From NCBI GenBank assembly GCA_005656395.1, contig SRSI01000048.1:62001-126000 (forward strand): a DNA stretch of 64,000 nucleotides, given 5' to 3'. Of this stretch, positions 1-12,850 are shown piece by piece (the first letter of the stretch is position 1; the number at the start of each line of letters is the position of its first letter). Source of the DNA: Strongyloides papillosus (Eukaryota > Nematoda > Chromadorea > Rhabditida > Strongyloididae). The position numbers and the translations under genes are program-made. The notes under the pieces are model-generated. The model worked only from the letters and a program-made list of their open reading frames with translations. It ran no database searches and was not told the origin of the DNA.

Positions 1-1130
1 GAGATGGAGAGAGGTATGAGAAATTGTTGTGATTGTTTTCTAGTGATTCAAGAAATATATGTACAGTATAAAAAGAATAACGAATAAAAATTTAGGGAAA
101 AAAGAATCAATAGAAAATGAGATTATGATAAGAGGTTTAAAATAAAAGATTTTGAAAGGATAATAGAATGTTAATATTTAAGAGATAGGATGTTATTTAG
201 TTGATTTGTGAATATATGTATTCAAATGCCAACATATTACTACTTCAAAAAGACGCCTACAACAAGAAGTTATATATATTTTACATTAACATTATTAATA
301 TTAAAATAAGAGGGATTTTAACTTTACAACAAAAGATGATAAGAATACATCTGGCAGCTGTTGATCTTCTTATTTATATAGTATAAATATTACTAATTCT
401 ATTTATTACATTACAAAAAATAATTAAATAACGTTTTTTATTTACTTTTTTTTATTCATATTTATCTTAATCATTTAATTAAAGCAAACTTATTCATCAT
501 CACTTTCTAATTATAAATTTTTAGAAATAACACAACTTCTATTTTAAAAATCGTCATTTATTTATTTATATAAAATACAATGTAAAAGTTAAAAAAATAG
601 AAAGTTACAATTAAATTATACAAAATGGAATGCAAAAAATTAATCTTAAAAAGTTGGATACTGAAGAATAGCAAACATATTTTTCCATTCCAATTCATAA
701 TATATATAATTTGGTACATATATAATATACTTGGTAAAATAATATTTTTTAATCTTAATAATGAGATACCGATATAGGGTAATAACCATCATACATTTTT
801 TCCAATGATAAAATGTACTTTCTTAAAATAATATTGAAGAGGTGAGAGAATAAATTATATTGTAGTAGTATTGATTCTATTCAGTAAAAGATACCTTTTC
901 TTTAAAAAAATAGATAACGGGTATTGTATTTGTTTGTTTTTGGTCAGTTAACTATAATATATTTTGAGGATAAGATGTATATTGAAAAAAATTAATACAT
1001 ATCAATAAAAAAAGAAAATTTTTTAAAGCCATCTATAACACACACACAAAAATCACTTTCCCTTGCTTCAAATTTAACTTCTATTTTGCTGGAAACTTTT
1101 TTTACTTTAATAATATCAAGAAAAATTAAG
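1..1130. other. AT-rich intergenic stretch, no gene seen
   Basis: Only very short open frames rich in Ile, Asn, Lys and Tyr occur here, as expected by chance in AT-rich DNA. The right end must hold the 3' UTR of the LAPTM-like gene that stops at 1131. No RNA gene or repeat family was recognised. Confidence 0.5.
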
Positions 1131-2127
1131 TTAGACAGTCTTAATTTCATTTGAATTATTTGTTCCATCATTCTCTTGTTGTTGATCATGAACTACAACA
1201 ATACCACTATGATTATTATCAATCTCTTCCTCTCTATGTACATCTTCTCTATTTCCAGGAACCATTGGTTCTCTTTCGCTTGTAGTACCGTTACTTCCAA
1301 TAACAACATCAGAATATGGTGGTGGTTGAGGGTAATTAAAAACTGGGTAACCAAAGTGGGGGTAATTAAATGCTGATTGGGTATGAGAGAGTTGTTCAGC
1401 AATACTTTTAGCAAGTTTCTTATCACCTAAATATTGATAACATCTCCAGACAACATTTAAACACCATGCATGAATGAGAACACCAATTAACATAGCAAAG
1501 AATGGTTGACTAAGAGGTCCTCTTGTTGATTTACCGTCAAATGATGATGGTGAGTATGATCCTGATGATTGTTGACTAAGTGATCCAATTAACTCTGTAC
1601 AAAGTTGAGCAAAACCAATCAAAACACAAATCATTATAAAAACAATATATGGAATAAGAAGTGAACGTTTCTCATTACGAATACCATGAATTAAGAGAAT
1701 AACAAAAAACATCTGAGCTGAGAATGAAAATAAAAAGTTTGCTAAAATAATAATAATTTTGATTTAAAAACTTGTTAAACTTACAGTTGTGATTCATATA
1801 CATACCATTAAACATTTGATCACCGGATCCCTGTCCATTACCATTATTTCCTCCACGATGTTGCATGATGTAAGAATATGCTAAAACACAAACAAACATC
1901 ATGAAAATAGTTAGTTGTGCATAGGCTAGATGTAATGCAGCTTTAGTTACATGAACCATCTTACAAATACAACGGTATTTGTTATCATCACCATCCCAAA
2001 TATTTTGATTAATAGTATTTAAGTTAGTAAATTCAATTCTATAATCTCTTCTCGGAACATTTCTATGATGATTCCCAGGATTAGAACTGATAGCAGCACC
2101 AAGTGGAGATGATTTGAGGATATTCAT
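1131..2127 (-). CDS. LAPTM4/5-like four-transmembrane endolysosomal protein
   Basis: Model: exons 1785-2127 and 1717-1131, joined in phase by a 67-nt gtaagt/ctcag intron, giving 309 aa. A soluble N terminus of about 60 residues holds a Cys-x-Cys pair (YRCICK). Hydrophobic segments follow at about 66-89, 117-127, 132-158 and 185-209, so three or four spans. The hydrophilic tail contains QPPPYSDV near residue 244, a PPxY motif of the kind that binds WW domains of Nedd4-type ubiquitin ligases. Four spans plus a C-terminal PY motif is the architecture of lysosome-associated LAPTM proteins, which act in endosomal and lysosomal sorting. Residues 160-180 form a Ser/Gly-rich loop. Family assignment rests on architecture rather than long sequence identity; another nematode tetraspan family is possible. 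It is transcribed away from the kinase gene across a 4.9-kb gap. Confidence 0.6.
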
Positions 2128-5100
2128 TGTTTTTCTTCAAAAAACAAAATGAAAAATTATTATATAAAATATATATGTACGTATATATATATATACCTAT
2201 AATAGATAAATCATTAGTTATATTAATAATAAATATAAGATTCAAAAATATAAATTGATAAGATATAAAAGTGTGAGAGAGAAAAATTATTATTATTTAT
2301 TATAAAAGATATCTCAATAAAAATCTTTATCATTCATATCACTTATAATAAGAAATATTTTTAAGAAGACAGGAAAGAAAAATGTATTAAAAATGATACA
2401 CCGAGACAAAACTCTAAATAATATAAATATATCTGCTTCAATAAATCTATATATAATACTAATCTCCTCTCCAAAATGTACAACGTTTAATAAATGAAAA
2501 TTAAAACTTTAAATTTTTCTTAAACAAAACTTTTAAAACTACAATGAGGAAATACATCTACACACAGAGAATATTTCTCATTATAACATCAAGAAGCTTT
2601 TAACCTTTTTTTTATCAAATATTTTCGCAACTAAAATCAATTACTTCTACTCTCATTTTTTAGCACGTGAGAATAACAATATAAAACTTTTTTTTAATAA
2701 AAACAAGTATTAAGAGACATGAAAGATTTTTAATAGCTAGAAGTTTAAAGAAATTATTATAAAAATATATTTTCTTGGTAAATAAAATATTATATGAATG
2801 ATGGTGAAAATATATGAATGGTTTATAAAATAAACTAATTTTCTTATCACTTATTTATCTTATAAAAATATAACAAAAAGTATATCACACTTTATCAAAG
2901 TATGTGTAAAAATAAACTGGTGTGATATTAAAGTACAAATTCTATTTTAAATATAATTAAAACCTAGAATTAAACTTTAATAAATATAAACAGTTTAGGA
3001 TTTTCTGGAAATGAAAAAATATGTAGCAAACATTTATTAGGATTCTTTTAAATTAAGAATTCTATTATTGTTTAAAAGAAATGATAGGAAATAAATTAAA
3101 GGGAAACATTATAACTCTTTCAATGATTATGAATCATCAACTTCAAAGAACATCAAATTACTATAAAAGTAGTATAAAAAAGAAGGAACAAAAGTTAAAA
3201 CAATATATGTATACAATTTTTATAATATAAAATAACAATAATCTTTAGGGTTTTAATATAAAATTCCCCCACACTACTTTTTTTTTACCTCCCTCTATTT
3301 TTCTCCTCAATAATTATAAATACGAATATTACATCACTAACAATGCACATGACAAAATACATAGGTAGAGAGAAAAGAACATGATTACTAAATATTGTTA
3401 TCATATTATCACCATCATCATTAAAAAATAAATTCTCAAAAACTTTCCAACCACATTTTCTATTTGAAACTATTTCTTAAATATCTTCTCTCTCTTAAAC
3501 TCTTCAAAGAATTATTATGCTTTAGAAAAAAAAGGTAGAAACAAGTTTATTTTAAAAAGTTGAAAAATTCTTCAATATAAAGGTATATTTTAAAAAAAGT
3601 ATTAACTATACCTGTTATGTTCTTTATTATTATACATATATTATTATTACATCATTAAATTTTTGTTTAAAACTCATAAATATATATATTTCCGAGAAAT
3701 ATACGAAAAAAATTTATAGAGGAAGAGGAAAATAATTGAAATGATTATTAAATGAAATTATTATATTTCAAAACAAGTGTATAATAAAATAAAATTAACA
3801 CAATATATTTTATGCCTATTTCTATAAAGTAATAAACAATAACACCAACTAGTGAAATATATAATTATGAAAATAGAAATTTAAGATGGAAAATAAAATT
3901 TTTATTAAATATTATGACTTTTATGTATAAATACACAGAATCTTATATACTTTATCTCAGAAAATAATAAAAAACAATACAAAAACAGAAGATGAACTAT
4001 ATATATATCTTAAAAAAGTATAAATGCCTTTAAATAACAACGATCTTTCATCATCACTCTCCATTCTCAAACAAAACACAATCTTATACAGGAATGCTTT
4101 TTATTCTCATAATATTAATCTACATATAACGATAAATACATGTCTTAGAGAAATTTTTAAACACCTGGAAAGTTATCTTAAGTAATTAGCTAAAAAAAAC
4201 AAACAAACATCTATTCAAAACACATATAATACACTTCTTTCTCACTAGAAATAAAAAAATTTTCAATGAACTATTTGCCTTTAAATTTTGTTTAAAATAT
4301 CCCACAAAAACGAAGAGAAAGAAAAAAAAAAGTGTAAAAAAGAAAGATACTTTGGAGGGAGAAATTTACAAATATATTTTAAAAAGGCATATATTGTATC
4401 TCTACACCCTATGTTATATTAAAAAGCACATATATACATCCATAAAATGCTAATTGGGTAAATGTATGTTGATAGAGGTTCCCCAAATATAATATGATTT
4501 TAATAGTATTGAAAAGTAAGAAAAAAAGAACCTTAAAAGTGGAGAAGAAAAGTATCAGACATATTAGATAAAGGCACATGTACTTTCTTTATTTTTTTTT
4601 AATAGTAATATTAATAAAAAAATAATGGTATAGTGAGAGAAATAAAGGAAGAAATAGAAAGTTAGGAGTTGTAGTATAGGAGATGATAAAAATTTTTTAT
4701 TATACACAAAACATTATATATACTTTTAATTGTAAAACAATTCAAGTACGATAAATGTATATTTATAAATATATTTGTTAATTTATAACATTTTATGCAC
4801 ATAACAAAACTACATAATCTATTAACCCTCTCTCTCTAAATTTAAGATTTAGACACAAGAAAAAGAGAGGGGGGTGATGGAAGAGAAATTAAATGTGTTT
4901 ATGTATGGAAACTTTTGTGACCTGCGCAGAAGTTGTCCTATAAATCATATATATACCAAAAACTTTTAAAAGGGTTCTCATATATTGTGTATTAAATACT
5001 TACTAACTCTATTTGTGTGGTATATAAGATTTATATTAAAGAATTTCAGATTCATTATATGTAAATAGAAACATAAATATTCATTTATCAATCAAGAAAG

Positions 5101-7061
5101 AAAAGAAAAAGTGATATTAAAAAGTTTTATGAGTTAATGATAGAAACATAAATTAATTAATTAATGGTAGGTAACCATTTTTAAATAGTACCTTGTTTAT
5201 TTTATAATATTTCATTATAACAAGACTTTTTAATTATCATTAAAATTCTTAGATATTTTAATTGAAATCAGTAGAGATACATTAATATATCCAGAATATT
5301 TATTTGATTAAATAAATGTAAGGAAGAATAGAGGAAGGATTTTTATTTTTACAATAAATAATTCATCATTTACTTTAATAAAAATAATCAAAAGATTAGA
5401 GATTATATATTTATGTAATCTTAATTTGACGTAATAGAAAAAAAAGTGAGACGAATCGGAGGTAGATTTTTCTTTATTATAAGTATTATAATGATAATCT
5501 CAATATCACTACCTCTCAAATGCTTTAATATCAAAATATTGTTAAAAAAGATTTCCTTTTTTTTATCAACATAAAACTTTTCAATTATTTTAAAATTACA
5601 TACACATCAAATTAAGTGAAAAACTAATTCGTCTACTATATGTATATAACTGATTAATAAATATTATAAATAGGGGAATTTAAAATAAATAGAATCACTG
5701 GAAAATAAATATTTTTTTATCACTACCATTATTATCACATCTTTTATAGTATAAACAATTTCAAAGGAAAAAATAAAATAAAAAAGAAATGAAAGTAATA
5801 GAAAAAGAGAATAATAAATAACAAAAAATAGGCAATTGTGTTATGGAAATAAAAATTATCACAAGCAACTTTATTTTTTATTACTTCCTCTTTTTTACAT
5901 GGTACTATGAATATTTCTTATAAAACTATTAAACTAATACATATTTGACTCTTTTTTTTCTCTCAAATACGGCATACACATAGATTGAATCTTATTAAAT
6001 ATTGTAGGCGGCAGGAGAAAAAAAATCAAGCAGACAAATTTCATAAAGTTAATTAAATATTAAAAATTCTTTTTCCAAATTATATATTAAAAATAACCTC
6101 GGGACATGGAAAAACATGTAAAGCTACATTTCTTGTTGTAAAAAATAATATTATGGTTCAAATAATTTGTGGTATGGGTATTATTGTATCATAATTATGC
6201 ATTTATAATTTTTCTGCCGTCAGATGGTGGTTGATGAAGTAACTCTCCTGACAACTTATTTCATCTTATCCTCATCCTCATGACAGCTAATCGTAATGAG
6301 TGAATAATTTATTTTTCATTAAAACCATTGTCAATGAAATACTCTTTATTATTAATGAGTTAAAATTTCAAAGAAGAAAGCAATGGCACATTTGATGGAA
6401 GAAGAGATGAATAATCAAATTAAACCTAAAAAACTGTCGCTTCTGGTGTTTTCCCTTACACATTCTTTAAAAAAATTGAAAACAAATTATGTATAATTAA
6501 TTATACATAAACATATCACCCCTTAAATGGTACCACAAATATATCCTATATACAAGTTAACAAATAATTCATCTTGTTGGCATGGAGAAGGAATTTTATT
6601 ATAATGAAAACAAATAAAGGATAGTGAAACCATATAGGTAATATGTATATAACAGCTAATATATTCATTAAACACATAATTCTAAATAAAATTAAAAACT
6701 TATAAGTTGGCAAATTTTAGTCATAAGATTTCTAAATATCATATATTGATAAAAAATAATGGGAACTAAAACTTTATATGAAAAATATTATAATTAGGTA
6801 TGAAGAGAAATTATATATTATTTATCTTATTAAAATACTATTACCTCACAACCTAGACATATACATGAATAACATAGATATTTCAATAGGAAGGACTGAT
6901 ATACAGCTACGTAGTCAGATATTAATTGTTAATTTTTTAAAAATACATTACATACAAATTTTTTATTTATCATCTACTATTAAATATTCTTCTCTCTTAA
7001 TTTGGTTATCTAAATAAAAGTTGAAAACAAACAAAAAAGTTATCTCCTTTATCTTACTACA
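2128..7061. other. 4.9-kb AT-rich intergenic region
   Basis: Upstream region shared by two divergent genes, the LAPTM-like gene (minus) and the NEK-like kinase (plus). It is dominated by A/T runs and short TA repeats such as that near 2177-2197. No open frame of credible length or composition was found, and no tRNA-like cloverleaf was recognised. A less AT-biased patch at about 6215-6310 breaks the monotony but has no coding signal. Its length is large compared with the gene-dense right half, so it may hold regulatory sequence. Confidence 0.5.
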
Positions 7062-10000
7062 ATGGTTGGTAAAAATGAGGAGGATAATAAGGATGATGAA
7101 GTCAATGAGCTACCAACAAATTGTAATTTAAATGAGACAACAAAAAATTCATATCTCCACTCAACAATTAAAGGAACTCTCTCAAGTACTTCTAACTATG
7201 AATGGATACGTGTTGAAGGAAAGGGTTCATTTGGGAAAGCTGTTTTATATAAAAGAAAGATCGATAATACACATGTTATTATCAAAGAAATTGTTATGCA
7301 TTCTTTATCACAATCAGAAAGACAATGGGCACTTAATGAGGTGTCACTCCTCTCACAATTAGATCATCCAAATATTATTAGTTATTATGATTCATTTGAG
7401 GAGGATGGAATATTAATGATAGAAATGGAATATGCTGATGGTGGAAACTTAGGACAATTCCTAATGATGCAGGAGGAGTATCTTAATGAAGATGTAATTT
7501 GGTATGCTACAATAATTATTAAATAAATATAACTTTTTAGGTTCATATTTACACAAATTGTTGATGGGGTCTCCTATCTTCATCAAAATTCAATCCTCCA
7601 TAGGGATTTGAAAACAGCTAATATTTTTTTGACAAAAAAAAATGAAGTTAAAATAGGTGACTTTGGGATTAGTAAAATCATGGGAACTAATACTAAGATT
7701 GACGGTGCCAGTACAGTCATTGGAACCCCATACTACATTTCCCCTGAAATGGTTCGATATTCTTATTTTCCTAATCTTTTTTTTTATTTATAATTCATAA
7801 TAAAAAAATAAAAAAAAAGATAATAGTAGTATTAATTATTAATAATTTTTATTTTTAGTGTGAGGGAAAAAGTTACAATGAAAGTACAGATATCTGGTCT
7901 ATGGGGTGTATATTGTATGAGATGGCATGTTTACAGAAGGCATTCGAAGCCTCAAATTTACCAGCTCTTGTTACTCATATCATGAAAGCTGAGTATAAAC
8001 CTGTAAAGAAACAGTATAGTGTTTTTTTAAAGTTAATGATAAGAGATTTACTTAAAGTTGATGCCACTCAACGACCATCAATAAATGATATAATGGAGAT
8101 GTTAAAAAGAGAACTAAGATATGATAACAAATTAGGAAAGAGTGAAAATTTTAACTTACTAAAAAATTCAATAAAAAATGAAAGTATTATGAGGTTTCCT
8201 GGATGGAGTGCATTATATGAATTTGATATAACAAATTTATCCCTAACACATTATGATATTCTCCCTCAAAGTCAAATAAAAATAATGAATATTGGAGTTG
8301 GTAGAGGTCACAAAATATTTGTTACCAATGATCATCAGGTATATGTATATGGAAATAATAGTAATGGTGAATTAGGATTAGGTAATCGTGAAAACAAGTC
8401 TGATAAGGCTAGAGTTGTTGATTTTTTAAGCGATAAACAAATTATTAAAGTTGATGCCGGTAAGTTTATAATGTTAAAAGATATTTTATAACAGTTTTAT
8501 TTTTCATTTACAAAATACATTCTAAAAATATAAATAAATACATGAAGGTCTTTACAACACCAAACTTTTTTAAATTTTTATTTTTACATATATTATAAAA
8601 AGTTAAAAGGCAATGAAAAAGGTTTAAAAAAGGAAACTTTAAATATGATAGATTGTCAATATATGCATCTTTTATATTGTACAAATGTTATAATGTAAAT
8701 AGGAACAAATTTTTATTACATATTAACATATATATAGTTTATAATTTCGGGGATGATGAATTACTTTTTGGAGATATTCTATAAAAGGCATCAAAACTTG
8801 ATTTATTTTTTAATAAGTAGTTTTTTATGATTAAGTTTAATAGTAGTGTACTAATCTTTTATATATCATTAATTATTAAATAATATATGAATGTGTAATA
8901 TAAAAATAATAATATCTGGTAAATGATTTCTCTTCGCAGAATAACAAAATTATTAAATATATTAAATTTTTTTTAAAAAATAACAAACAAATGTTTAATA
9001 CATATTTTTTTAATTAAGGAGATGGATATAGTTTATTTCAATCCATACAAGGAGTTGTCTATTTTTGTGGAAAAAAAGAAATGTCAACTATTGAAGGGGC
9101 ATTAGAGGATGTCTTGAAGCCTAAATTAATTGAATGCTTGTTAAGGTTTGTTTTGATTAAGTAAAATATTTTTCATCATCCATTTCAAAATAAAAAAACA
9201 CATAAATTAAAAATTCTTATTACATATATATTTTTTTAGGGAAGATATTAAAGATATAGCATGTGGACCAAATCACGCAGTTGTCATTTCAGGGAATGGA
9301 ATACCTTATGTTTGGGGTAAATCAGATAATGGAAGACTAGGTATTAGAATAGTAACACCAATAGAAGAAAATCCAAAATTTATTTCAGTACCAACTCCTT
9401 TAACAATAAAGAATTTACCCCAAGGTCACATCATAACATCAGCACGTTGTGGGCATGATTCAACGATGCTCTTAACAAATTTGGGTGGAATATTAGCTAT
9501 GGGTGATAATACATACAACAAATTAAATATAACACAACGTCAAGGTTTTTTCTCTAGCAAAAAAGGTCTTAAAGTTGATGAAAACAGTAATAAAATAATA
9601 TGGGAACCAACGATGTTGAAGAATTTTCCCACAAGGGTTGTTGATGCGAAAATTGGTAAATACCATTCTGGTATCCTTCTTGAGTCTGGTCATATTTACA
9701 TGTTTGGTAAAAATTCAAATGGTGAATTAGGAATAGGAAGTTTGGAATGTAAGAAAAGTGACATTTCATGTAATATTTCACATAAACCAATTAAAAGTTT
9801 ACTTACCAAAGGTTGTATATTATTGTTGTGTGGTGATAATTTTTCTTTAACTGGAACTACTGATGAATTATATTTTTGGGGTTCAAGAGGATTAATGAGT
9901 ATTGGCAGAGGTGATTTAAAGATAGAAGATTTAGATAGTAGTATTAATAATAGTGGAAAAAATATTACAAAAGAAGTTATTGTAACACTTCCAAGTTTAG

Positions 10001-10782
10001 TATTAAAATTAGAATCCTCTCCTAATACCTCTGGTATGAAATCTATAATAAAATTATGTGGTTTATATTGTTATGGTAAGAATAAAGTTCTCGTTCAAAT
10101 AGATACAACAATGCCATTCAGTGAAAAATCAACATTAAATGGTGATAAGAAATTTACATATGAAAATGAAGGAGGTGGAGTTAAAAAGAATTTCATGCCA
10201 GATATTTTTAAAAAAAGAAAGTTTGCAAATCTAAGGAGAGAAAATAAGACAAGTACAAGTAGTGTGGAAGATGATAATAACTGTTTAAATGGTAAAGATT
10301 TTGTTGATGATGATGATAAAGCTAACACATGGTTAGAAAATGAATTAAATGACGCTACATTCATACCAATAAGAAGAAAAACAGAAGGAGATGAAAGTAA
10401 GATAAGTCTTAATGATGAGAAAACAGTTAGAAATTTAATTAATGAGATAGAAAGTTTGAAAGTTATTTTAAATGAACAGAGATCTTCATTTAGTGGGCAG
10501 GAAAAAGAAATGACACTTCTGAAGGTAAAGATAAAATTATATTCGTTATTTATACTTGTTATCTTTTTTTAGAATAAGATTAGTGAATTACAGGCTATAC
10601 AAAAAAAGGATACACAAACTGAGGATATAAAGAAGCTAATTCTAGATGTTACCACATCAACTTTACCTCAATTACCTGAGCCTCCACCAGAATATTCTCC
10701 ACAACAACATGAAAATCAACAAGTTAACAGAAATGATAGTAGAAGATTTAATATACCGACGAAAGTTTGTATAATATTATAA
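7062..10782 (+). CDS. nekl-1: NIMA-related kinase with RCC1 repeats (NEK8/NEK9 type)
   Basis: Exons 7062-7501, 7541-7751, 7859-8459, 9019-9145, 9240-10524 and 10573-10782 join in phase to 957 aa, close to the usual length of NEK9. The Ser/Thr kinase domain covers about 47-300: glycine loop GKGSFG (53-58), Lys75, HRDLKTAN with Asp169, DFG with Asp187, then GTPYYISPEM. RCC1 repeats follow at about 260-760, with motifs such as VYVYGNNSNGELGLG and IYMFGKNSNGELGIG. A charged segment and a short coiled coil (about 850-905) precede a Pro-rich tail. Kinase, RCC1 and coiled coil is the NEK9 order; the C. elegans relative of NEK8/9 is NEKL-1, needed for endocytosis and moulting. The 559-nt third intron is the longest. 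A possible poly(A) signal AATAAA lies at 10820-10825. The exon 2 donor (gttcga) is weak, but the protein reads through it correctly. Confidence 0.9.
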
Positions 10783-12062
10783 CATGTCCTTTATTATTAT
10801 TATTTTAATTTGTTAATTAAATAAACAACAAAAAAAACTACATTATGTAGTGTTCTGTTCTTAGAATTTTAAATATTCTTTGTTGATTTTATTCTTCATT
10901 ATTCAGTTAAAAGTTAAACAAAAAGTTCATCTTTACTTTTAAAAATCATACTAACAAATAATATTATCAATATTGAGTTGTTTTTTAAATAAGTTAGTTA
11001 TTATTTACAATATAAAGGACTTCACAAAGATGTACTTTCCATTATAAATAAAATATATAAAGAAGTATTCATCTACCTATAGCCTATTTTGATTTTTTCC
11101 GTGAGAAACAATGCAAAATTTCACTTTATAAAGTAAAATTATCAATTAAAAAGGTTATTTAATAACTGGAAATTATAATAAAATGATAAAAAAAACTTTA
11201 CGTATATGCTCTAAGCAAGATAAACAACAGTTAATATAACGTCGGTCCCATAAATATGCATAAAAAGAGCAAAATTGCTTCAGAGATATTTGAGCACGCA
11301 ATAGTCTATTACACCGTTATATACTCATTTCTTACTACTTGTATACTTAGTATAAACGTTTTCAACATTTGTAACACTGAATCTTCTCTTTTTTTACTCA
11401 TAAATTTCCTGAATCCAATATTTTTCATTCACGAAACTTGCATGAAACCTTCAAATCCGACATAAAAAATTTTGAAATCATTGAATTCAATATAATTAAA
11501 CATGAAACCAATGAATCCATTATGATTATCTATGAATGCAAAAGTATCTAGCTATATTGAAAACACCAATTCTCATATCACCAAGAACCTCCTCAATATT
11601 AAGTTCGAAGTTAATCTATACAAGGGCAAAATTCTAAACTTAGCAAAAAGTAATCAAAAACATTTGTGCACCAGAGAGATTGAACCTATCAAGTTATTTT
11701 TTTATACTCTTATTACCGCATCCCTCAAAGTAAATGCCGGTAAAACTAAGATTGTTCTTATCTTAAACTCTTTTTTAGCTAAGAACTTTTACTATTTATG
11801 TTCTTGGTTAAGTGATAATGTAATCTTTGAAACATTAAGTTAATTTTCTATGATCTAAATGTTTTACTATCGTAAATATATCTGTAAAATTCAAATCAGT
11901 AGTCTTCGAGAACAACAATATGTATTTACAAAATCTTTATTATACATAAATACAAATTATACAAAATATATATACAAATTATCATCAATACAATTAAAAG
12001 AAATTTAACAAATAATCATTCAATATATGACAAAAAAATATAGTTAGAATATACTTAATGAA
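10783..12062. other. Intergenic stretch with unsupported open frames
   Basis: Downstream of the kinase gene. Two open frames (11256-11465, 69 aa; 11532-11843, 103 aa, both plus) have more balanced composition than the surrounding AT-rich DNA but match no family I recognise and have no convincing splice context. A loosely repeated pattern of atgaaacc/aatcc-like words occurs at about 11440-11535. This and the next block look like decayed sequence rather than active genes. Confidence 0.35.
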
Positions 12063-12605
12063 AAAACATAATAAGTCCATCCTTAAGATACCGGGTAAAA
12101 AAACCTGTTGGACTAAGGCAAAGGATCCCCATACATCTATTTAAATCTTCATCAGGTAAATAAAGCTTTGTATTTGTCTTTTCATATCCAGGAGAATAAA
12201 TATTAATAAAAATCTGACAGGCACTTTTTCATTATGTTTTCTTCTGTTGAAGTTTTCCTTCAAAAGCAACTTTTATATCTTTGTCTTGGTGTATTAAACT
12301 AAAAAAAAAGATAACTTTAGAATTCATAGTACTTCACAATAATTAATTATCTCTACTTTTAATCCTAATATTGGAGAGTATTCGTCGTAGTTTAATAATC
12401 TATAGCAGAATGGATATGTTAACTCATTTACAGGTTTACATTGCCTCCAATGATCAAGACATGACACTCCTACTAAATGACTACATCTAGCCAAATACAT
12501 GTTCTGTACCAGGCTTTGGATATGTCTCGTACCAAACTGAACAACTAATCATCACCAAACAGATATAAGAAATGAGTGGGATAGTTAAAATTTTCTCTAA
12601 AATAT
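12063..12605 (-). pseudogene. Disrupted gene for a small Cys-rich secreted-like protein
   Basis: On the minus strand three conceptual fragments look like real protein but sit in different frames. The first (about 12605-12497) has a hydrophobic leader and then SVWYETYPKPGTEHVFG, ending at an in-frame TAG. The second (about 12515-12325) continues in another frame with CSHLVGVSCLDHWRQCKP and TYPFCYRLLNYDEYSPILGL. The third (about 12220-12063) reads NIYSPGYEKTNTKLYLPDED and ends at TAA. No ATG is in place for the leader, and no intron-sized gap with gt/ag explains the first frame change, so this is most simply a pseudogene. The family is not recognised. Residue composition, with Trp, Cys, His and Pro, is far from that of random AT-rich frames, which is the main support. 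Confidence 0.4.
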
Positions 12606-12684
12606 GCTGTCAACGATGACCTTAAAACGTTTTAAACGTACTTTGTAACAAATTAATTCATGCAACAAAAAAAAATTCAACAAA

Positions 12685-12850
12685 AGTGTTTCCCAGTCAG
12701 TGTAAATTTTTTTTTCTTCCATTACGTTAATCTTTTTTCGATAACAAGCAAAGAAGTTCATCAAAAAAGTATTTAACAGTCAATGTAAATTTTTTTCTTC
12801 CACCACATTAATCTTTTTTCGATAACAAATAAAAAAGAACATAGAAAAAA
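12685..12850. repeat. 83-bp tandem duplication (two copies)
   Basis: Two adjacent imperfect copies begin at 12685 (agtgtttcccagtcagtg) and 12768 (agtatttaacagtcaatg). Each continues with taaattttttt-cttcca, then ttaatcttttttcgataaca, and ends in A-rich sequence. The period is about 83 bp and the copies differ by several substitutions and a small T-run difference, so the duplication is not recent. No coding role is visible. Confidence 0.75.

Noticed and set aside
6995..7018. A 12-base match to the mir-9 family core (tttggttatcta)
   Set aside because: The match stops after the core and no hairpin partner is seen nearby.
9569..9790. Minus-strand frame opposite the RCC1 repeats
   Set aside because: Shadow of the NEK-type kinase exon 5.
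11532..11843. 103-codon plus-strand frame
   Set aside because: Length is barely above chance for this composition and no family or exon context is visible; mentioned only as part of the gap description.
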